Source: Propionibacteriaceae bacterium (GTDB lineage: Bacteria; Actinomycetota; Actinomycetes; Propionibacteriales; Propionibacteriaceae). From it: 9,834 nucleotides of DNA. The notes beneath the pieces were generated by a model. The model saw only the letters and a program-made list of their open reading frames with translations. It had not been told where the DNA came from and made no database searches. The stretch covers positions 1,739 through 11,572 of the forward strand of contig PMBM01000018.1 of assembly GCA_003153855.1 (NCBI GenBank), given 5' to 3'. The position numbers and the translations under genes are program-made. Positions 6,849-9,834 of the stretch are shown piece after piece (position 1 is the first letter of the stretch; each line of letters opens with the position of its first letter).

Positions 6849-7883
6849 ACGCCCACCCATGAACGGCATCGACGTCACCGACGCGGTCAGGACGCCACTA
6901 CGCGGGTTGGCCGCGTGGACGATCATGCCGTTGCCGATGTAGATGCCGACATGGCTGATGCCGGAGTAGTAGAAGACCAGGTCACCGGGCGCCAGCTGAG
7001 ACAGGCTCACCGGCTGGCCCACGCCGAACTGCGCCTGCGACGTGCGAGGCAGGCCGACGCCGGCGGAGCCGTACGCGGTCATCGTGAGACCCGAGCAGTC
7101 GAACGAGTTCGGCCCCGTGCCCCCACGGACGTAGGACTTGCCCACCTGGGCGAGAGCGAAGTTCAGGGCGGCGATGGCGCGAGCGCTGCCGCCAGGACCG
7201 ATGACGACGGTCGAGGCCGTCCGGTTGGCACTGCGCGACGTGTCAGTCGCCACGGCGGCCTTCTGGTTCGCGGCGGCTTGCGCGGCTGCCAGCTGAGCCT
7301 TCTGCGCTGTGGTCAGCTTGTCGAGCAGAGCCTGTGCGGCGGCGACCTTGTCGTCGGACTGCTTCTTGAGGTCTGCGAGCGAGGCTTCCTGCGAAGCGAT
7401 CTGGGCCGTCTGCGCCTCGGTGGCCTTCTGAAGGTCGGCGAGATCGGCCTGGGCGCTCTGGTAGTCCTGCAGGAGCGATGCGGTGTTGTCGTTGGCCTTC
7501 TTGATCGTCGACAGGCCGTTGAGGAAGCTCTGCACGTCATCGGTGACGAGGAGCTGGGTCGTGGTGTCGAGTCCGCTCGAGCGGTACTGCTGGAGCGCGA
7601 TCTGGCTGACCTCGACCTTGAGCGACGCGACCTTGGCCTGCTGGGCCGCAGAGTCGGTACGTGCATCGTCGAGGGCCTTCTGGCTGTCCTGCAGCTTGAC
7701 CTGTACCTCGGTGTACTTCGCATCGAGGTCCGACTGCTGCTGCTCCAGCTGGTCGAGCTGGGCGCGAGCGCCGTCGACGGTGGTGGGATCGGCATGCGCG
7801 ACACCTGCGCCACTCAGGACGTAGGCACTGGCGAGAGCGAGCGCGACAACGCCCAGCCCCACCTTCCGCAGCAGATCTCTCAC
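6837..7883 (-). CDS. Secreted NlpC/P60 peptidoglycan endopeptidase with N-terminal coiled coil
   Basis: This 348-residue protein has a signal peptide (RDLLRK, hydrophobic 8-27, cleavage probably after AHA at 31), a long coiled coil (about 33-210, rich in Q, A, K and D), a short Ser/Thr linker and an NlpC/P60 domain (about 232-348). The catalytic residues are Cys263 (SFDCSGLT), His311 (ISHVGIYIG) and probably His323 (IVHAANP). The family cleaves peptide stems of peptidoglycan, often at D-Glu-meso-DAP, and the coiled coil usually restrains the catalytic domain or docks it to partners. GTG 7883 is chosen over the in-frame ATG at 7958: GGAGGT lies six bases upstream, the signal peptide starts directly, and a good promoter lies between the two. 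It resembles M. tuberculosis Rv2190c in architecture and neighbourhood. The next gene, pimB, follows after 18 bases. No riboswitch is recognisable in its short leader. Confidence 0.93.
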   Translation of the reverse strand: MRDLLRKVGLGVVALALASAYVLSGAGVAHADPTTVDGARAQLDQLEQQQSDLDAKYTEVQVKLQDSQKALDDARTDSAAQQAKVASLKVEVSQIALQQYRSSGLDTTTQLLVTDDVQSFLNGLSTIKKANDNTASLLQDYQSAQADLADLQKATEAQTAQIASQEASLADLKKQSDDKVAAAQALLDKLTTAQKAQLAAAQAAANQKAAVATDTSRSANRTASTVVIGPGGSARAIAALNFALAQVGKSYVRGGTGPNSFDCSGLTMTAYGSAGVGLPRTSQAQFGVGQPVSLSQLAPGDLVFYYSGISHVGIYIGNGMIVHAANPRSGVLTASVTSMPFMGGRRVA

Positions 7884-7889
7884 GCACTT

Positions 7890-7895
7890 ACCTCC
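7890..7895 (-). promoter_or_regulatory. Strong Shine-Dalgarno of the NlpC/P60 gene
   Basis: GGAGGT on the minus strand, six bases before GTG 7883. It decides the start codon against the ATG at 7958, whose product would lose the promoter and place 25 residues ahead of a signal peptide. Confidence 0.85.
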
Positions 7896-7920
7896 GAGTT
7901 TCGGCCCCAAGCCTGAGAAA

Positions 7921-7949
7921 AATCTAAACGACTTCCTCAGAGTTGCCAA
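7921..7949 (-). promoter_or_regulatory. Housekeeping-type promoter of the NlpC/P60-pimB transcript
   Basis: TTGGCA (7949-7944, five of six bases of the -35 consensus) and TAGATT (7926-7921, TANNNT) are separated by exactly 17 bases on the minus strand. Initiation about seven bases downstream gives a leader of about 30 bases carrying the GGAGGT site. This is the best sigma-70-type promoter in the window. Confidence 0.75.
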
Positions 7950-8065
7950 GTCCGTCACCAGGTTTCCTCATGGAATTCCTGCGCTGACGAGGACAGATCC
8001 CCGTCCCGCTAGGGGTAACAGGGCTGTCGCGACTGGCCGGATGCTGAGACGCGAGGGTCAGGTTT

Positions 8066-8302
8066 TCAGCCGTACAAGCGGTATGGGCTCCTCTTTCTCG
8101 GTTCCGGGGTCGACGCCGGCTTCGGGACGAGCCGCAACGGGGGCACCATCCCGGACGCCGCCAGGGCGCCGATGGCGGCCTGTTCGGCGTCGTCGAACGT
8201 CAGCTCGTCGTCGGGCACTCCGAGGAGCGCGGACACGATGCAGTCGGAGCACGCGAGCCCTCGTACGGCGCACTGGTCACAATCGATGCTCAACTTGGTC
8301 AT
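8066..8302 (-). CDS. Small conserved-looking protein with two CxxC motifs, unknown function
   Basis: This 78-residue protein carries CDQC (8-11) and CSDC (18-21), a compact pair of CxxC knuckles that could bind one zinc or iron atom. An acidic helical middle follows (PDDELTFDDAEQAAIGALAASG), then MVPPLRLVPKP and a basic tail (EPRKRSPYRLYG). I have an impression of similar short proteins in related actinobacteria but cannot name a family. ATG 8302 has GGAG only two bases upstream, too close for a normal ribosome site, and a -10-like hexamer six bases upstream, so a leaderless start is possible. It is divergent from the exonuclease gene (96 bases between starts). The NlpC/P60 gene lies downstream on the same strand with its own promoter. 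The cysteine pattern and ordinary codon use support a real gene. Confidence 0.75.
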   Translation of the reverse strand: MTKLSIDCDQCAVRGLACSDCIVSALLGVPDDELTFDDAEQAAIGALAASGMVPPLRLVPKPASTPEPRKRSPYRLYG

Positions 8303-8308
8303 GGCTCC

Positions 8309-8331
8309 ACACTGACAGCGGCCTCTGACAG
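8309..8331 (-). promoter_or_regulatory. PafBC / RecA-NDp-like promoter candidate for the CxxC gene
   Basis: On minus, CTGTCAGAG, eight bases, then CAGTGT, six bases before ATG 8302. The mycobacterial RecA-independent damage promoter consensus is TTGTCRGTG-N8-TANNNT; here seven of nine upstream bases fit, the spacing is exact, and the -10 has a C for the first T. CTGTCAG recurs 13 bases downstream as a direct repeat (plus-strand copies at 8312-8318 and 8325-8331). Confidence 0.35.
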
Positions 8332-8368
8332 TTTCCGTCCACGTCAGTTATCGCGTGTTTGTACGATT

Positions 8369-8391
8369 CTGTCCGAGCCTGCACGTAGCGT
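8369..8391 (+). promoter_or_regulatory. PafBC / RecA-NDp-like promoter candidate for the exonuclease gene
   Basis: On plus, CTGTCCGAG, exactly eight bases, then TAGCGT, with the ATG seven bases later, so the transcript would be leaderless. Six of nine bases of TTGTCRGTG fit and the -10 matches TANNNT. No ordinary -35 lies 16-18 bases upstream and no Shine-Dalgarno precedes the ATG. The known role of this promoter class in DNA-damage induction suits the product. Confidence 0.45.
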
Positions 8392-8398
8392 CGTCTTC

Positions 8399-9834
8399 AT
8401 GACGAGCCAACCCCTCCTGCTCGAGGCCGGGACCCACCTGTCCGAGGTGGCGTTCTGCGTGGTCGACCTCGAGACGACGGGCGGCGCCGAGGACAGCCGG
8501 ATCACCGAGTTCGGCGCCGTGCGCGTCTGTGGCGGCGAGGTCACCGGGGAGTTCGCCACGCTCGTCAACCCCCACTCGCACATCCCGGCGGCGATTGCTG
8601 TGCTGACCGGGATCACGGACTCGATGGTGGCCGGTGCCCCGCGGCTCGCCGACGTGCTGCCGGCCTTCCTCGAGTTCGCGCACGGCTGTGTCATCGTCGC
8701 CCACAACGCCCGCTTCGACGTGGGGTTCCTCAAGCGAGGCTGCCTGGAGCTCGGCTACGCCTGGCCCGCGCCGCCGGTCGTCGACACGGTGGGGCTCGCC
8801 CGGAGCGTCATGATGCGCGACGAGGTGCCCAACCATCGGCTCGCCACGCTGGCACGCCATTTCCACGCGGCGGTCGAGCCCAACCACCGTGCTCTCGCCG
8901 ACGCGCGAGCCACCGTCGACGTGCTGCACGCGCTCATCGAGCGTGTCGGCAACATGGGCGTCCACACGCTGGAGGACCTGCTCGAGTGCACGCGGCGCGT
9001 CCATCCGGCGCGTCGTGCGCGCCGCACGTGGGCGCAGGAGGTTCCTGAGAAGCCCGGTGTGTACTGCTTCGTGGCCGAGTCCATCCTCCCTGACGGGCCG
9101 CGGCGCGAGGTGCTGTACGTGGGCACGTCGAAGAACCTGAAGCAGCGGGTGCGGACGTACTTCACCGCGGCCGAGACGAGGTCCCGCATCGACGAGATGG
9201 TGCGACTGGCGACCGGCGTCGAGACGACGGTCTGCAGGACGCAGCTCGAGGCGCAGGTCCTGGAGCTGCGCCTGATCGCCGCCCACAGCCCGCGCTACAA
9301 CCGGCGTAGCAAGTTCCCCGAGAAGGGCTCGTGGATCAAGCTCACCACCGAGGCGTTCCCCCGCTTCTCCCTCGTGTCGCGCGTACTCGACGACGGCGCC
9401 CGCTACCTGGGTCCGTTCCGCCAGCGCGCGAGCGCCGAGGAGGCGCTGCTGGCGCTGTACGACGCGTGCGCCATGCGCCGCTGCACCGTACGGCTGTCGG
9501 TGCGTACGGCCCGGTCGGCCTGCGCGGTCGCCGAGCTCGGGCACTGCTGCGCTCCCTGCGAGCTGGGGGCCGGCGCCGAGGCGTACAGCGCCGTGGTCGA
9601 CGCCGCGCGCGCCATCTTCGACGGGGATGTACGAACGGTCGTGGCGGCCGCGGAGGCGCGGCTCTCCACGCTCGTCGCGCAGGAGCGTTTCGAGGAGGCG
9701 GCGACGGTGCACCGGAGGCTCGAGAGCTTCCAGTCGGGAAGCCGCCGGTCACACCGCGTCCGAGCCCTCGCCGCCTGTACCCAGGTGGTCGCCGCCCGCC
9801 CTCGAGGCGACGGGTGGGAGATCCACGTGGTGCG
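8399..9834 (+). CDS. DEDDh 3'-5' exonuclease fused to UvrC-like GIY-YIG domain, N-terminal 478 residues
   Basis: This DNA-repair nuclease is cut by the right edge. Residues 15-185 are a DnaQ-like exonuclease: Exo I VVDLETTG (Asp23, Glu25), Exo II VAHNARFDVGFL (Asp107), Exo III HRALADA (His163, Asp168), a complete DEDDh set. Residues 215-305 are GIY-YIG: KPGVYCF (Tyr222), VLYVGTSKNLKQRV (Tyr240, Arg250) and LEAQVLELRLI with the metal-binding candidate Glu289, then HSPRYN as in UvrC. Cys362, Cys375, Cys383 and Cys387 match the UvrC iron-sulfur spacing, and QERFEEAATVHRRLE (428-442) resembles a UVR helix. This is the architecture of M. tuberculosis Rv2191, about 645 residues as I recall, so some 100-170 residues are missing. 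It could incise or trim damaged DNA beside or independently of UvrABC; its substrate is not known from sequence. ATG 8399 fits the -10 at 8386-8391. Confidence 0.94.
   Translation, partial: MTSQPLLLEAGTHLSEVAFCVVDLETTGGAEDSRITEFGAVRVCGGEVTGEFATLVNPHSHIPAAIAVLTGITDSMVAGAPRLADVLPAFLEFAHGCVIVAHNARFDVGFLKRGCLELGYAWPAPPVVDTVGLARSVMMRDEVPNHRLATLARHFHAAVEPNHRALADARATVDVLHALIERVGNMGVHTLEDLLECTRRVHPARRARRTWAQEVPEKPGVYCFVAESILPDGPRREVLYVGTSKNLKQRVRTYFTAAETRSRIDEMVRLATGVETTVCRTQLEAQVLELRLIAAHSPRYNRRSKFPEKGSWIKLTTEAFPRFSLVSRVLDDGARYLGPFRQRASAEEALLALYDACAMRRCTVRLSVRTARSACAVAELGHCCAPCELGAGAEAYSAVVDAARAIFDGDVRTVVAAAEARLSTLVAQERFEEAATVHRRLESFQSGSRRSHRVRALAACTQVVAARPRGDGWEIHVV

Noticed and set aside
6081..7916. 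611-codon plus-strand open frame opposite the mannosyltransferase and NlpC/P60 genes
   Set aside because: It is an antisense shadow spanning two real genes and their junction; no domain motifs or ribosome site.
7973..7980. Perfect palindrome GGAATTCC upstream of the NlpC/P60 promoter
   Set aside because: Eight bases is short, it lies outside the promoter, and no second copy or flanking repeat supports a regulatory role.
7884..8065. Cyclic di-AMP (ydaO-type) riboswitch before the NlpC/P60 gene
   Set aside because: Such riboswitches often precede actinobacterial wall hydrolases, but I could not find the conserved core segments, and the promoter at 7921-7949 leaves only about a 30-base leader.
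8303..8398. LexA (SOS) box between the divergent genes
   Set aside because: No GAAC-N4-GTTC type dyad is present; the nearest string around 8357-8369 lacks both half-sites.
8348..9712. 454-codon minus-strand open frame opposite the exonuclease
   Set aside because: The plus strand encodes a complete set of DEDDh and GIY-YIG motifs here; the minus frame shows no recognisable domain.

Overview
This is a high-GC, densely coding actinobacterial chromosome segment. It probably comes from the Propionibacteriales / Nocardioidaceae side of the phylum: the pimB-type mannosyltransferase points to phosphatidylinositol-mannoside lipids, several genes start GTG and look leaderless, and the gene order resembles two known actinobacterial loci. 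From memory these are M. tuberculosis aroG (Rv2178c), plsC-like Rv2182c, pimB' (Rv2188c), NlpC/P60 Rv2190c and the UvrC-like Rv2191, and S. coelicolor aroH (SCO2115), macRS (SCO2120/2121) and glkA (SCO2126). I see no insertion sequence, phage gene, tRNA, rRNA or CRISPR array. It reads as core chromosome rather than accessory DNA.

Layout. Positions 1-632 (minus) hold the 5' part of a class II DAHP synthase, the first enzyme of the shikimate pathway, cut by the window edge. Positions 834-3384 (minus) form a compact operon: a PlsC-like phospholipid acyltransferase, a multi-pass NarL-type sensor kinase (start overlapping the acyltransferase stop as TGATG) and its LuxR-type response regulator. Divergent from it, at 3451-4622 (plus), an Est30-like carboxylesterase overlaps by ATGA a small acidic, proline-rich two-pass membrane protein. 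One base after that stop, the opposite-strand genes end: a ROK glucokinase (4624-5664), a PimB'-like mannosyltransferase (5724-6818), a secreted coiled-coil NlpC/P60 hydrolase (6837-7883) and a small double-CxxC protein (8066-8302), all on minus. Divergent again, from 8399 to the window end (plus), is a DEDDh exonuclease fused to a UvrC-like GIY-YIG half, cut at the right edge.

How they fit. Most genes between 834 and 7883 concern the cell envelope: phospholipid acylation, PIM synthesis, peptidoglycan hydrolysis and a sensor kinase with almost no extracytoplasmic domain. The glucokinase and DAHP synthase supply central metabolism. The right end is a DNA-repair nuclease.

The most interesting signals are: (1) matching elements of the RecA-independent DNA-damage promoter type (PafBC / RecA-NDp geometry) back to back between the CxxC protein and the nuclease; (2) a UvrC-type four-cysteine iron-sulfur signature in that nuclease; (3) a strong hairpin around the NlpC/P60 stop codon, three bases before the pimB start, suggesting translational coupling; (4) repeated leaderless starts; and (5) a roughly five-fold excess of the palindrome CGTACG. 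Nothing here is clearly a wholly new system.
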